Assembly: GCA_905221605.1 (NCBI GenBank)
Contig: CAJNDS010002726.1
Location: forward strand, 1-64,000
Source of the DNA: Symbiodinium natans
Taxonomy: Eukaryota; Sar; Dinophyceae; Suessiales; Symbiodiniaceae
Reading direction: 5' to 3'
DNA: 64,000 nt
The position numbers were made by a program, and so were the translations under genes. The notes below the pieces were generated by a model. The model ran no database searches, was not told where the DNA came from, and was given only the letters and a program-made list of their open reading frames with translations. This document shows, one piece after another, positions 1 through 12,830 of the stretch (position 1 is its first letter; each line of letters starts with the position of its first letter).

Positions 1-1752
1 GAGAGAGAGAGCGGCTTGGGGGAGGTTGCGAGCAGTGCAGGGCGGAGAAATAGGGGGCTAGGGAAAGGGCCGCTTGAATATCCGAGTTCATGGGGGCAGG
101 GCTCTGCCGTAGGAGTACAAGCCACTCTGGGCTCGGGGGGGGCCGCTAATTTAGAGGGTGAGGCTCGGAGTGAGCCGCTAAGGGACTAAGGTGCCAAAAG
201 GGGGCCGATACCGGGCCTCCAACAGGTGGGGCTATGGCGGCCAATACGGTTGCCTGCGAGCGTTAGCAGGAACTGAGCAGCAGACGGACTGGGGCGCGCA
301 TCCGCGCGGGGGGCCACCCCCATGCCCCAAAGAAAGAACAACAAAGCGAGAGCCAGAGCAAGAGAGTGAGAGCGGGTGCGAATGCCTTTCTAAGAGCCGC
401 ATGGCCAAATCATCTAATGCCTCTACAACATGTATGACGTCTTGTGCAGAGGAGGCTATTTAGCAGGGTAGAGTCTTTCAGCCGGTGCAGGCTTCACAGT
501 GGCTTGCGCTGCGCTGGGCGCACCTGGGCTGGCATTGTAGATTAAATGAGGTTGGGGTGGCATGTGCTGTGGTAAGTGGGATCCTTACCTGCATCTTGGT
601 GGTGCCGCACGTGGTTCTTTGCGATTCCTGCCTGCTTTCTTCCCCGGCTCGGCCACAAGAGCGATACATCCTCCATCTTCCCTGTCTGTCTGCAGGCCTG
701 GGCGGGCCCTCAAACCATCGGAATCCCAACTCGGGAAAGGGCCTGCGAGGGAGCGTTGAAGTGTTTCAAGCCAGCGCACACTGCAGAAATCAACCCTAAG
801 CCCTATACCCTCAACCCTACAGATCCTTCTGAAAGCTCAAGACCCAAGGCACATGAAGCGCGTTTGTGTGTTCGCTTTGAGGAGATGATTCTGCCGCTGC
901 TGACCGGGCTCTGCTTCGACATTGAGGTGACATCTTTTGCCTTCGTGCAGCGGCTCGGCGGCTCTTGGCGCTTCTGGGGGCAAGAAGTTCGTCAAAATGG
1001 TCCCCCCAGGGCTGGGTCAGGTGATCCTTATAACCCCTTAAGTCCTAAGCCCTTAATCACGAACCGCTGACTTTCTGCTCTGCGGTTTCGAAGATTCAGG
1101 GTGAGCCGGTGTGTTCTTCATGTTCTTCGGTGTTGGGGTTCGGGGTTTCTTGACAAGGGAGCCGAGCTCTTGCGGACTTGTGTGCTCTTTTGCTTTCCAG
1201 CGCTCGATTCAATGATTCAAAAAGGGAGCAGTTTTTGCGGCCAAGGCTTGGAGCTCGATTCGCATCGGGTCCATGCAATCCTGCCCTAAACTCCAACACG
1301 CAACTTCCGGAAAGAATCTCAACCCGACACCTTGCCAAGCCCCCGTGACTCTAAAAAGTCTCTGAGCCAGAGCTTGAGCGTGCGTACCGAGTGCGTGCCC
1401 CCAACAGCAACCGCAACCTTGAAGAGATGTCGCTGATCAGGAGCTCCCCGAAATCCAAAGCCCGCGGAACCTTGCAGGATCTCATAGGCCTCTCACCCAG
1501 GAATTATGATATTATTGGAGTTTGCTCTTGTGAAGTCTGGCTTCGGGATTGTTAATTCTGTGACTTGGACCTTCAGGTTGGCTACCTGTGAAATTGAGGA
1601 CTGCTGACATGGAACTTTCATCAGTCCATTTGCCTCCAGGCTGGCCATTTGCTGCGGGTCGCTCTTCTTCTTCGCTTCGGTATGAGCAAAAAGCAACCCC
1701 GTGCGCAAGCCACACCTTCGGCGCGGTCGGTTTAGGATCTGAGTGCAAAGTA

Positions 1753-1774
1753 GGGGGGGGGGGGGGGGGGGGGG
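1753..1774. repeat. poly-G tract, 22 G
   Basis: An uninterrupted run of 22 G on the + strand. It is one of many long G or C runs in this window and can form a G-quadruplex. It is followed at about 1787 by a possible small exon reading VSQEAQSFISTVAYALK after a GTGCAG acceptor-like site. Confidence 0.95.
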
Positions 1775-2832
1775 TGCAGGTGCAGGTGTCTCAAGAGGCG
1801 CAGTCTTTCATCAGCACCGTTGCGTATGCACTGAAGCACCATCGTGTGAGGAGTGAGCAAGCACGTATGTGAGTGAGAGCTCGGGAAGCGTGAGCAGCGA
1901 AAGGCTTAGACTTTGACCTTATTTATACAAAGGTGTCTTGGGGCCGGGCCTCGCCAAGGTCTTAACATCGGGCTTGCATATGCGAGCGGGTTTTTCTCGC
2001 ATTCAGCGGGCATGTCCAACAGATACGGATGCACTTTTTTCTTTTTTCGGTACGCATGTTTGTGCTTGTTGATGTATGCAGCTTGGTTTTCCGTACGCAT
2101 GTTTGTACTGGGTGTAAATTAAAACATACAGCGTTTTGCGCAGTGATAGAGGCCGTTCTTCTGATCGGTGGTTTGCAATCATTATGGGCTTGGGCGCTTA
2201 GGGTTCAGCGCTGCTTTGGTGTTCAGCAAGAGCCCGAAATTCGAAGCCCTTTTGCCTCCAAACTCAGCACCACTTTAGTCCTCTGCGTGATTTTTGTTTG
2301 AACTTCGGCCTTGGGGTTTTGAGACCAATGGCAATCGTTGATGTCAGGCCTTCAGTTGTGGAATAACTGGTGAGCTTGCCAGGCTTTGCCCGCCTGGCCT
2401 TCAGCACCCTTGATTGCCATGACTTAGAACCGCTAAGCCTAAGCCCTCAACTCTGAACCCTGCACTCCAGCTCGCCTAAGCGCTAGTCCCTACAATAATT
2501 CGAGCCCCAAATCCATTTCTCGATCTCTCCCGAGGCAGAGCCTCACAATCGAGTCAATGACGCCCAGCACCGCCTCAAAGGGCGGAGCCAAGGTGGTTCG
2601 CCTCAACCTGTACACCTCAAACCCTGATAATTTTCAGACCACCTCCTGGGACTTCGGTCACACTTGAGGATGTTGCTTTTCAGGCCAGCGTGGCATCTGC
2701 TGAACATCGTTTCTGTTGGCTCAGTCGGATCAGAACATGTGAAGATAGAAGGTTCTTTGTCCTTGCAGTGTATCCTCCTCACACCTTGAAGCACCCCCAT
2801 CCAAAGTTGCCCTTCCTCAATCCTAAACCATA

Positions 2833-2916
2833 GAAGCGAAAATCGACAACCAGCGCCAGGTCGTGCTGACGGGCAAGGGCTTCGCCACAAACCCGAAGCG
2901 ACACTTCGTGCGCAGG
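2833..2916 (+). CDS. candidate exon, unknown protein
   Basis: The frame starting GAA GCG AAA ATC reads through IDNQRQVVLTGKGF and NPKRHFVR. Its amino-acid composition is protein-like and the other two frames are poorer. The family is not recognised. It may belong with the candidate exon at 3718-3861, but I cannot join the two. The call rests only on composition, so confidence is low. Confidence 0.3.
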
Positions 2917-3717
2917 GGGGCCCAGTGACCAACATCAGCATGCAGGGGCCTAGCTCATTTCGGGTTTGGGGTTGCTATACAGTCTAGAGGGCTTTGGGGG
3001 GTTTAAAAGGTAAGGTTTGGGCTTCGAGTTGGATACCAAAAGTGTTCTTCAGGAGAGGTTGCTTGTTTTGAGGGAGTTCTCTGGGATCTTTGAGGCAGTG
3101 CATCCTTGGAGAGTGTATACCCGGAGCAGCACAGTTTCAAGCCCCATTCCCTGAATATGTGCTCAAACATCACGATCCTGGTGCCAGCAAGCCCGGTCGA
3201 GCCTGAACTCTCCTCCTACTCTCAGCTCTTGACCCCGGAGGTACATTGCACCAAGCCATGGGGCTTTAAGGCCCCTAATTGAGGGCGATCGCTTCTGCGT
3301 TTCCCGACCCTTGAGACCAAAACTGAAGGCTTCGACAGTGAGCCATGGAGGGTCTGCGAGCCCATGGAGTCCAGCTACACCTCGCTCACCTGTCCCGCAC
3401 TCAGGCGGTTGTTCTCCAAGAGCTTGTGAAGGCTGCGTCATCCCCAGAATCCCCCAGAATCCCAAGGTGCCGAAACGTGGACCCTTTTGTTTATCTCATC
3501 AGAGCAGCCGCTCTTGAGGCATGATGAACTACTTCAACCTCAACGAGGACTTGAGCAGCTGAAGCTGTTGCTGAAGCTGACTTCTTAACACCACTATCCG
3601 AAGCCCTTATCCACAGGTCAAGAGTCCAAGTCAGTCCGAAGCCAAACCCAAGCCGCGAAGACACAGGATGACACAGGGCTGGGTTCAGGGGGCTCACGAA
3701 TTTCCAGTCGAGGGGTT

Positions 3718-3861
3718 GAGGGTGCTCCTGCGTGGCGCGAGGACAGCGGCTCTGGTGGCAGCCGCCACGTCACCGTGAGCCTTTGGGACACGGAGGCCTT
3801 TGACAAAAATGGCACTGTGGTTTCAAGTCCAGGAAATGTTGAAATATACAACCCCTACTGA
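3718..3861 (+). CDS. candidate terminal exon, unknown protein
   Basis: This frame reads WREDSGSGGSRHVTVSLWD, then TEAFDKNGTVV, and ends in a TGA at 3859-3861. The Ser/Gly stretch followed by an alternating hydrophobic strand (HVTVSLWD) looks like the edge of a beta-rich domain. The family is not recognised. The upstream border was not fixed. Confidence 0.3.
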   Translation, partial: EGAPAWREDSGSGGSRHVTVSLWDTEAFDKNGTVVSSPGNVEIYNPY

Positions 3862-5164
3862 CCTACTGTAGGCTTCCGACACCTTTTTTGCGGATTTTGC
3901 GGTGGGGAGCACTGAGGCACTGACGGCAAATAGCTCGCGCCAAGATGTTTCGGGCAGCGTAACCTCCTGCACTCCATTTGCTGACAAAAAAGCTCGCGCA
4001 AAAACATGGGCTGCTGTAGCTCTGCTGCAGCTCCCCCTCTTTGCATCCCGTGGCAGCCCGCCATCCCCTAAAAGAGGGTGGCTGATCAGAATACAGAGAG
4101 AATTGCACCAGAAGCCCTGAGCTCAACACCTGCAATGTTTGCAAGTAAATTGTCGCCTACCTAAGAGTCTGCTATCATGTGAGCCCGGTCGGATGAAGGC
4201 GAGCTTGAAGCTTGCATCTTGGGACGATTGTCGATTGGGTGAGTCTTGCATCCCAGCTTTTTCATCCGGAACCTCAGAGCTTGATGTCACACAAACCCCT
4301 TTGCTAAGAAGAAGTCTCAGCTTCAAGCCCAACCCCCCCCCGCCTCCCGCCCCCCTAAACTCCAAGCCACAAATTTCTCTTCCCGAAAAAAACGAGCCAG
4401 CAGTGGAGTGGGAGAGGCTCGGAGCCGTTGCGCGTTGTGCAGGTGGCCAAGGATCCTTTGAGCGCTTTCGGCTCCTCTGAAGCTGGTGGTCTCAGGCACT
4501 CTTCGGGGGTCTATGTGAGGGTCCCGGCAAGCTAAGAGGGCTAAGGTGCAAGTTGGAGAGGTTCCTGGGTGTTTCGCGTGCTTGGGCTCGAGGCTCGGGC
4601 TCTCAGCTCGAGGTTAAGAGATGTTAAGAGCACTTCCCGGAGTTGAAGGGGTTCTGGGCGGAAGTCGGCAATGAACCGTCTTGTCCCCAAGCCCCCATGC
4701 ACGACCAGGTGGGAGAACCACTACAACAGCTGGAATGTCATGAGCCAGGCGGGACGAAACGACTCAACAGTTAAGATAATTTATAGGAGAAACGTTAAGA
4801 GCATCTGAGCTTTCAAGGAGCCAGGACCTGAATCCTCAACTCCAAAACCACCAACAGGTCACTGACGCCTATATACAAAACCTCTGTAGTCCCGGAGTCC
4901 CTCTCAAAGGGTTCTTGAAGCCCAAGGTGGACAGCTTGTGGGTCGATTCCATTTTTGGGGCATAGATTGGGAGTGTGCCGTCTGGATGCTTTGTAGGCTG
5001 TGGGGCTTTCGATTCTCGGCTTTGGTGCTTCTTGGCGGCTTCGGAGACTGAAAGACCAGGGCTCTTACTCCTCCGATTAACTGTCGAATTAAAGCAGTGG
5101 CCCGACAGTTCTGCATGCTGAAAGGCAGGCCTTTGGCTTAGGCTCAATGGTTTGTGGGGTGCAA

Positions 5165-5349
5165 GCCTTCCCGAATCCCCGAGTTTCCATTGGGGCTGCT
5201 ACCCCAACAACTCCAAGCATGGAAGCCCGACGGGCACCGCCGCAGGAAGAGTGTGCATTGCGCTGCCTGACACGATCCGCACCTCGGTCATCTGGATGTC
5301 TTCCGGATTTCTGCAGGAACGAAGAAGCTCTTGTAGGGTTGTAAGCTAG
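5165..5349 (+). CDS. candidate exon, unknown protein
   Basis: The frame contains FHWGCYPNNSKHGSPTG followed by GRVCIALPDTIRTSVIWM. A second overlapping frame (MEARRAPPQEECALRCL) is also open, so the coding frame is uncertain. No family is recognised and no splice borders are proposed. Confidence 0.22.
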
Positions 5350-7074
5350 TGAGGGTAAAGGCTTGGGGCAGGTTGGGGGACTTGAGGGCCTTGAGATCAG
5401 AACCCTGGGTTGCGCTTCCCAAATGCTTCAGCCTCACACCGCAGCCGGATTCACTTTCATCTGCCCTGCATTCTTTAAGTGATAATGCTAGCTTCCAGTA
5501 CAGGATGCCCGAAAAGTTTCCACATGAAGCCTGTGCGGGCTCATCATCAGCTCCGGGTTTACTGGGCTGGTCTGGATGGTTTCTTCGTCTTTTGCCCCGT
5601 TCAGGGCTGCCCAGGCTTAAGGCAGAAGTCTGCAGAGGTGTTCCTCAGGGAGCTGCAAAGAGCTCCAACTTGAAACCCACAAGTGGTGGGGCATGGCCAT
5701 ATCATGGAGGACGTGGGTATTTGGCAAGAAATCCCTGAGTGAGCTGGCCTTGTTCCCCCATGAACTAAGGTGCCCGAAAAAGCCCTCAGAACTTTGTTGG
5801 GGCCCGGACTCCAACAACTTAGGAAGCCCCAATGGCCCCAAATGAAGCGCTGAGGACTGCGCGTCCTTTGACTACTCCGCAAGGCTTGGGCCACTGGAGT
5901 GTGCATGTCGAAGTTCAACATCTTGGGAATGCGGGGCTTAAGGACATGCTTGGCAGCTCAGAAGTTCACCTGAATTCTCATAGCTGTCATAGCTGAGAGA
6001 TTTAAGGGCAGCTTGCCTCTTAAGTAGGCTTGTGGTTTGGGTTTAGGTGCACCGGCTGCACGGTTACTCTTTCATGAGAATCGAGTTGCCACGACTTCCG
6101 AAAATTTGTGGACAGTGGCAGGCACGGGTACTTGGACCCACAAACGTGATCTTGTCGTTAATGGGAGAATAAAAATTTGATATAAATTTGAAGACCTCTG
6201 GCGTTTCGTGAGTTTTGGGCTTGGAGATGTTTTGGGTGAATGTAAAGTTTTTATGGCAGCACCTCTCCAAGCCCCTCAGAAAAGAAAAACACAAAGTCGA
6301 TTTCAGATTTAGCGTGAGGGTAGATTTGGGACCTCCGGACCTCTTCCCGACTCTTCCCCCACGACAAATTTGCGTGCAGGTATCAGCGGTGCTACGGGTC
6401 CCGGAACTCCTTCACGCGCTGCTCAAATTGCCAGAATCAAGGCTGGATGGGGAGGTTCCGCGAACCTTTCAGTTTTGATGGTTAAAGCCGTCAACCGGAT
6501 CAACCTGCGTCAGCTCGCAGAAGCCTTCATAACTGGAGTCTCTCAGGGGCTTGAGAGAGTTAGGCTCGTAATTGGTGTGCCTTGGACATATGTTGCCGTT
6601 GTTATTGTTTCCTGTAAGCAAATCAAACGGGGCCACTACTTCTGCTCGAACGGGAGAGTTCCAGACCAGCCTTTCGGCCTTGTTGCGGCAGCTGTGCAGC
6701 CTTTGAATGTAGGTCAGTGAGGTGTGTGTGAGGTGTGTGGCCGACAAGGGCTTTATCACCTTGTTACGACCAAAAACTTGGATGGCCTTCGAACTTCCCG
6801 TGTACAGTCTGTAGGGGCCTATTGCGGCTTCAGGCCCAGGGAGAAAGCTCGGAGCCGCTGAAGTATGAGGGGCATTGATTCAGGGCCAGAGGTCTGCAGG
6901 CTCTTCGGGTCCCAGGGTTCTAAGTGACGCCCGGCAATTCGCTCCAGACCACCCCGACATGCGCTACTACGAGCGCCGGACGGAGGTTGGAGTCCGGTGG
7001 AGGGGGTTGAGTGGAAAGGGCCTACGGGTTGGAGTTTTGGGCTTGAAAGGGCTTTGGTCTCTGAACACGGTGAG

Positions 7075-7158
7075 GATGCTGCCGGAAACATGCCCGACAG
7101 CGTGGAAGTTGTTGTCTTGGATTTTCCCGTGAAGAATGCCACGATATGCCACGGTTGA
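7075..7158 (+). CDS. candidate terminal exon, unknown protein
   Basis: After an AG|G acceptor-like site (GGTGAG|GATGCT) the frame reads DAAGNMPDSVEVVVLDFPVK and ends in TGA. It looks like the last exon of a small-exon gene. The partner exons were not found. The antisense frame is open too but has a less protein-like composition. Confidence 0.28.
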   Translation, partial: DAAGNMPDSVEVVVLDFPVKNATICHG

Positions 7159-7895
7159 GTCCTGACAGACAAGTTGTTGTTGTACAGCTTCCGTGAGGCT
7201 GTCGGATCTGTCCAGACCCTTGTTTTCGCCTGAGCCCTCCGGCCTAAAGGGTAGGAATTCAATCCAACCCTGAACCCTATAAACACTTCAAGCCCTGTGC
7301 AAGCACAAGTCGGGCAGGTCACGCCCAGCGTCGAGGTGTCAGTGATGCCGGGAGCTTGAACGTGTTGCTTTTGAGTTCTAGCACGAAAAGGCCGTGGCAG
7401 AGTAGTAATGGGTTTTGGGCAGCTCTTTGTTTGCTATTTGGGCGTGCCTGTGCTCCTCAGACCACATCTCTAAGGTTTGGGCCCTCAACCATAAAGACGT
7501 GAGGCGATTCTGTCTGTTGATCCTGGCACACTTCGAGCCTAAACTGCTAAGCTGCGAAGCTTCCGGCAAGACGGTGTGGCATCTGCCGCGGGTTCCGGCG
7601 AAGATGAGCCACGCCCAACTCTTCGGGCATCAGGGTGTGGAGTGCTCGTAGTATTCTAGCACAATCTCTTGGGTGCTGTAGTCTGGAGAAAGCACCGCCC
7701 AGGCACTTAGTCTTGAACAACACGGCAGCAGCGCCCGCGATTCCGAAGCTACAAGTCAAACATCAACGTTCTCATGTGGGGGACTGCAGCTAGCGCCTGG
7801 ACACGTGTCGGCACCGGCATTCGCCTAATACCATCCTTGGGGACAGAGCGAGGCTTGAGCCAAGTTGCTACTAGTGTTATCCCCTCCCGGCTTTG

Positions 7896-7960
7896 ATCTC
7901 TCTCTCTCTCTCCCTCTCTCTCTCTCTCTTCTTCTCTCTATCTCTCTCGCTTTTCTTTCT
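7896..7960. repeat. (CT)n microsatellite
   Basis: An almost pure CT/TC tract, interrupted by CCC, TTCTT and TAT, ends a few bases before a GGGACTAG|GC acceptor-like site at 7967-7968. A tract like this could serve as the polypyrimidine tract of that acceptor, but this is an inference. Confidence 0.9.
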
Positions 7961-7968
7961 GGGACTAG

Positions 7969-8200
7969 GCTGGTTTGGAGTGTGCCACGACAGAAATGTG
8001 CAAGCCGAGTTGGACTCCCAAGACCAGCTGAGGTACGAAGTGCAGTTCAACTTCTGGAACTCGTACACTCCAGACATCGAGTTCATGTACACTGTGCCCC
8101 TCGGGAGAGCATATCAGAGTCTCCGAAAGGAGAGCGGGCATGTCCGAAAGGACTTTAGACAACCTTTCCCAAGCAGCCACAGCTTCAGGATCCCCATGGT
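7969..8200 (+). CDS. candidate exon, unknown protein
   Basis: The open frame after the CT-rich tract reads WFGVCHDRNVQAELDSQ, then LRYEVQFNFWNSYTPDIEFM, YTVPLGRAYQSL and further. Composition is mixed and protein-like, unlike the surrounding low-complexity frames. No family is recognised. The 3' border is not fixed; the frame becomes Pro/Lys-rich and less convincing past about 8200. Confidence 0.3.
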
Positions 8201-8602
8201 ACATCATCCCGTCTCGGCCAAGAGCCCCCACACCCCAAAAGCCCTCAGCCCTCAGCCTGTGCCCAAGCCTCAAGCCCCGCAACCGCTAGGCGGTGTGTTC
8301 AGGGGCAACTCACAGGCTGCGTTATGCGCCCTAGTCTCCCTAAGCCCCACTGCGGCTGAGGCCGGCGTCTGTGCGGGAGGGCCTTCAGGCAACGGGGGTG
8401 CCCTCCAAAAACCTGCTCTCTGCTTGTTTTCGGGTTTGCCATGGAAGGCACAACTCAGCACTTTGTGCCAGACCTGTGATGTCTTGAGTCTCGACTTACC
8501 TCGCGACCGCTCCAAATTCTTGCCAGCATACATCTTCTTGGCATAATCTTCGCCTCTTCAGCGTTTTGAAGCTACGGGGGACAGGTATCGCGAAGTTTTC
8601 CT

Positions 8603-8616
8603 CCCCCCCCCCCCCC
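8603..8616. repeat. poly-C tract
   Basis: A run of about 14 C. A second C run (about 11) lies at 8793-8803, and short G runs lie between. No gene was identified around them. Confidence 0.85.
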
Positions 8617-10727
8617 TCTTGGGCCACTCCCTCTCCAGGGCACAGCCACCGGCTGTGGTTCCGATGCGGCGGACCTGGCGGCCGGCAACAGCCGGGGATT
8701 CCAAGACTCGGGGGGGGTGAGTTTAAGGGCTTCATCGTCTAAACAGCTGTGAAGTGAGTTCAGCGGGGTCTAGCTGTGTGTCGTCGGTGACTCCCCCCCC
8801 CCCTCTGCAGACGACAGACCCGCAGCCTAACATGTCTTGCTAGTACACTTAGATACCGCGAAAGATTCTGCGCTTTTCGCAAAAGCTCTGAAGTTCTGCT
8901 TCGTGGCAGCTCTTGGAATTCAAGAGTGCGACAGCAGCAGCGAAAGACTTTGCACTTTCGGCAAATAAAGTCAAGGAAGACAGGAGAACCATGATCAAAA
9001 ACGTAGATTGACCCTGAGCCCTGATGCCAGTGGAATCCCTGCGGCCCTGTACACCTCTACCGAGCCTCTACCTGCAACGTGCGCTGGTTCAAGAGCTCAC
9101 TCTCGTGTGTCGAGGTGGCTGCTGTACCCAAGAGAACCCCTGCGGGGTCAATGAAGGCGCTGGGGGGCACTGTGGGCTGCAGGTCCAGAAATCGGGTTGG
9201 TTGAAGGAGTTTAGGGGGGGTTTCCAGACTCTGCAAGCTTTATGAGTTGAATGCGCGCCCTCTGCGAAAAGAGGCCTATGAAGGCAGCCTTCCACATTCA
9301 GGGCCCTGCTTTCATCTACAAAGGGTGCTGTGCCCACAGAAGGCATGTATGGTCGCAAACCATGAGCTCCCACAGTTCTGAGATTCCCGGGCTTGTAGAC
9401 TTGTCCGCCAGGCACCTGCAGCAACGACCTCCGCTGCGTTCTGTTCCCAGTTGTTAGGATATCCCATAGCCTCGAAGTTCCCGAGCGGCGCGGGGATTCG
9501 GGCCAATAGCAGTAGCATTTTGTCTTCATAACTAGGCCGGGCATGTTTCGCCTGCGGCGTGGCGGCGTAGGGGGTCTGAGACTGGGCCATCGGGTTTGGG
9601 CATAGGTTTTCATAGATGCACCGCACACTACAGTCCTACGCTCTTTCCCCCTCCCTCCCTCCTTCCCACACATGACTAGTTACACTGCGCCACTCCACAC
9701 CCCAGACTTAGCATAGCTTACCTTCCCTGCAAACCATGCCTCTGAACTTGTCAGCCTACAGACCCTGCTTGGTTACTGTTTTTACACGGCTACACTCCTC
9801 GACACGGCCCGAAACGCCGCTCCACACTCCGCGCAAAAATACAGCGACTTAGGACTCAGAGATGTAGGGTGACTGGAGGTGCTGAGGTTAGAAGCCGAAC
9901 TCCACATCCTGTAGTCTAAAGATTTGTGGGCGTTTTGAGGCTTCCAACCTCAAGTGCAGATCCTATGCCTGCAGCACCTTGGCCGATTTGGGGCTAAAGG
10001 GCTTGCGGAAGTTCAGGGCATTTCGGGTATGGTCACGATTGAGGGCTACGAGGAGAGTAGAGTGTCACTCAAGACGGCAATTTGAAGCCGGCCACAAGGA
10101 ACCCTTGCCTAGGGGGAGATGCAGTGACAGAAATGCTAGCTCAGCTGATGAACCCTCGCTAGCAGAGCTCATCCTGTCATCCCCAGATTTTCTGTGGCAG
10201 TAGGCCTGTTGGATGAGGCACTCCAAGGCATGAGCCTCACCTTTAGGTTGTCCGCTGAAAAAGGCTTCACCAGAGGGTCACCAGGGCAAGGCTTGATGTG
10301 GTCCAACCTAAGAATATAAACCCAAGGCCTGAAACGTTAAACGTTTGAACTTGGAACCCGAAGCCCGACTCGAACCTTCGTGGCCTTGCGCCTGAAACTC
10401 GAGGCCCGCGCAGCCAACTGACATAAAACACCGAAATGGCTCGTGTCCCCCAAGCGCTCAAGCCCCAAAGAAGCACATGTTTCGGAAAGGCTGGTCTGCG
10501 GCATCCGGAGACAACCTCCAGGTTGGCTGTGAAGAAGCTCTGTTTGTTGCTAAAGCAGCACTGGAGCCTAGAGTTCAAACTTTGGGTTCCAGAGAGCTTG
10601 GGTGGTTTTGGCCCAAGTTTAGGCTTTCTGTGCGAAGAGTGTTTTGCGTTTGAGGGGCCAGTAGGGTGGGGGACAATTGTGCGGACATCTCGTTGTCGCC
10701 GTTGCGTTCTTCAAGCATCAGCCCCAA

Positions 10728-10901
10728 GCAGCCGCAATCCGAGCCGCATTGTTGGCATCCTCCCAGCCCATCAGCAGTTGCATATGCTATGGCCAGGATG
10801 CCTGCTGTGTCCTGGAAGGCAGCGACAACGGCTTCTCACAGCAGGTGCAGAGGGGTTGCATGGAAGCTTACGACTTGGAGTGTCAAGCACTTGGCAAGTG
10901 A
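10728..10901 (+). CDS. candidate terminal exon, Cys-containing
   Basis: The frame reads ISSCICYGQDACCVLEGSD and then VQRGCMEAYDLECQALGK before a TGA. The Cys spacing (C-x-C, CC, C, C) suggests an extracellular or metal-binding segment. All three + frames are open here, so the choice rests on composition. No family is recognised. Confidence 0.28.
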   Translation, partial: AAAIRAALLASSQPISSCICYGQDACCVLEGSDNGFSQQVQRGCMEAYDLECQALGK

Positions 10902-11698
10902 TCCTCAGCCCGAAAGCTAATGGTCATTAGAGTCGGACGCCTGAAGTCCAGGACTCTGAAAGATTTCAGAGGAGATGCCCTCGCATTGAATCACAGCCTG
11001 AATCCGGCCTGAAGGCCTGAAACTCCCCCGCTTCTCACCGAAACAGCGTTTGTACCCAGAGCGGGAAGCTCAAGCTCCGGGAGGAGGGCTTGGGGTTCAT
11101 TCAAGGTGCCCAGAACCTTCCCTCAATTATTGCGAGCTTAAATCGTAGACCCTGTCCTGATGCGAGTTCTGACCGTGGCTCTTTCAGCCTCCAAGCTTCA
11201 GACTTGCGGCGGTCCATGGCCCCAAACCGCCCCAACGTTCAGCAACTGCTAAGCCCTTTCACGACATGGTTAGCATGTGATGCCCTGAACGGTCCACCGC
11301 TGAGGCCACAAACAAAACCCTGAGCCCTAGTCTAGTGAAGTCTAGTGGTCGCAAGTGGCGAGACCTAGCAGCCTCTTTTTGGGAGGATTTTGTTCAGGTG
11401 TTCGTTTTCGTTCTTGTCGGGGCTTGTTCACGAAACACCCGGAAAGCCCCCCAACCCCCAAGCCCCTAATCACCGACCGCCACTTCGCGTTCCGGGCGCA
11501 AGCCGCTGCCATGGGCGGCCAGGCGGGACTGCCGGCAATTGAATGCTTCGGGGTCCATGCTCGGAACTGCCGGGCAAATATGGTTCACTGTTTGGGTCGA
11601 GGGTTTGGAGTTCTGGTTTGTCATCCAGATCAGGGCTGTGTATATTTGGGTTCCCGAGTTGGGCATACGTGTCCAAGTGTGTATGTGTGTATGCACGT

Positions 11699-11943
11699 GT
11701 GTGTCTCTCTGTCTCTCTCTGTCTCTCTCCGTCGCTCTCTCTGCCTCTCTCTGTCTCTCTCTGCCTCTCTCTGTCTCTCTCTGTCTCTCTCTGTCTCTCT
11801 CTGTCTCTCCGTCTGTCCGTCTGTCCATCTGTCGGTCTGTCCGTCTGTCTGTCTGTCCGTCTGTCCGTCTGTCCGTCTGTCCGTCTGTGTGTGTGTGTGT
11901 GTGTGTGTGTGTCTCTGTCTGTGTCTCTGTCTGTGTGTCTGTA

Positions 11944-12034
<91 letters not shown>

Positions 12035-12195
12035 GTCTCTGTGTCTGTGTCTGTGTCTCGTGTCTCTGTGTCTCTGTGTCTCTGTGTCTCTGTGTCTCTG
12101 TGTCTCTGTGTCTCTGTGTCTCTGTGTCTCTGTGTCTCTGTGTCTCTGTGTCTCTGTGTGTGTGTGTGTCTCTGTGTGTGTGTGTGTGTGTGTCC
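11699..12195. repeat. compound microsatellite (CTCTGT / CTGT / GT)
   Basis: About 500 bp of simple repeat in ordered blocks. CTCTGT-type hexamers run from about 11,705 to 11,806, CCGT/CTGT units to about 11,887, then a GT block, an almost perfect (CTGT)n block from about 11,945 to 12,035, CTCTGTGT units to about 12,155, and GT to the end. All six frames stay open because the repeat has few stops, so the long frames there (over 300 codons) are not genes. Confidence 0.97.
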
Positions 12196-12689
12196 GTAGC
12201 AGCCGTAACATAGTGTGTCGAGTATGTAGAATTATGCAAGATATGTACTTGTATATGTCTTTGTAAATTCTTTTGTATTCGTACGTATTTGTTCGTAGAA
12301 TCGTAGAATATCTGTTAACACGTATACATGTATCGTGAGAGCAGGCGCAACTTGATGGGGAGCTCAACTTGAAGCCGGGGAGGTCTCAGCCCTGGCGCGG
12401 CGTCTCGAGGCGCTCATGGGCGCAGGCATGTGTGTGTGTGTGAGCAACTCAAGACATGATTAAGAATTAAGACTCAGCACCAAATCACTCAATCATTCAG
12501 AGGAGCCAGAGCCAAAAGGCCGTGACACCTGCAGATTTAGTACTATCATGTTGAGGCGCGGCACCTCGCACGACCCTGGCACCGGTACACGCAGGAGGTC
12601 TCGACAGTGGGTTTCTTGAGCTTCGGGCAACGCCGGAACGCAGGCTGTCGACTGCTCTTTTGCCTTGGGCGACTCAGCGCCGCCATCTA

Positions 12690-12830
12690 TTGAGGGTTCT
12701 GCTGCTCTGCTTGAAGCCCGAGCCACCAGCGCCGTTGGAGCCCAACAGCCCAAAAGGTCCCGAGCCTCCTGTGCCACCGGGGGTGCTGGGCCTCGAGCTC
12801 TACGAGCTGCTGGAGGCGAGGGCAGCACAG
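12690..12830 (+). CDS. candidate exon, Pro-rich linker
   Basis: The frame reads EPPAPLEPNSPKGPEPPVPP and then GLELYELLEARAAQ, a Pro/Glu linker followed by an amphipathic helix. Codon third positions are GC-rich, as in the identified exons. A second + frame and a minus frame are also open. The family is unknown. Confidence 0.25.

Noticed and set aside
11355-12266. Frames of 200-300 codons on both strands through the CTGT/CTCTGT repeat
   Set aside because: They are translations of a simple repeat that has almost no stop codons; the same DNA is open in several frames.
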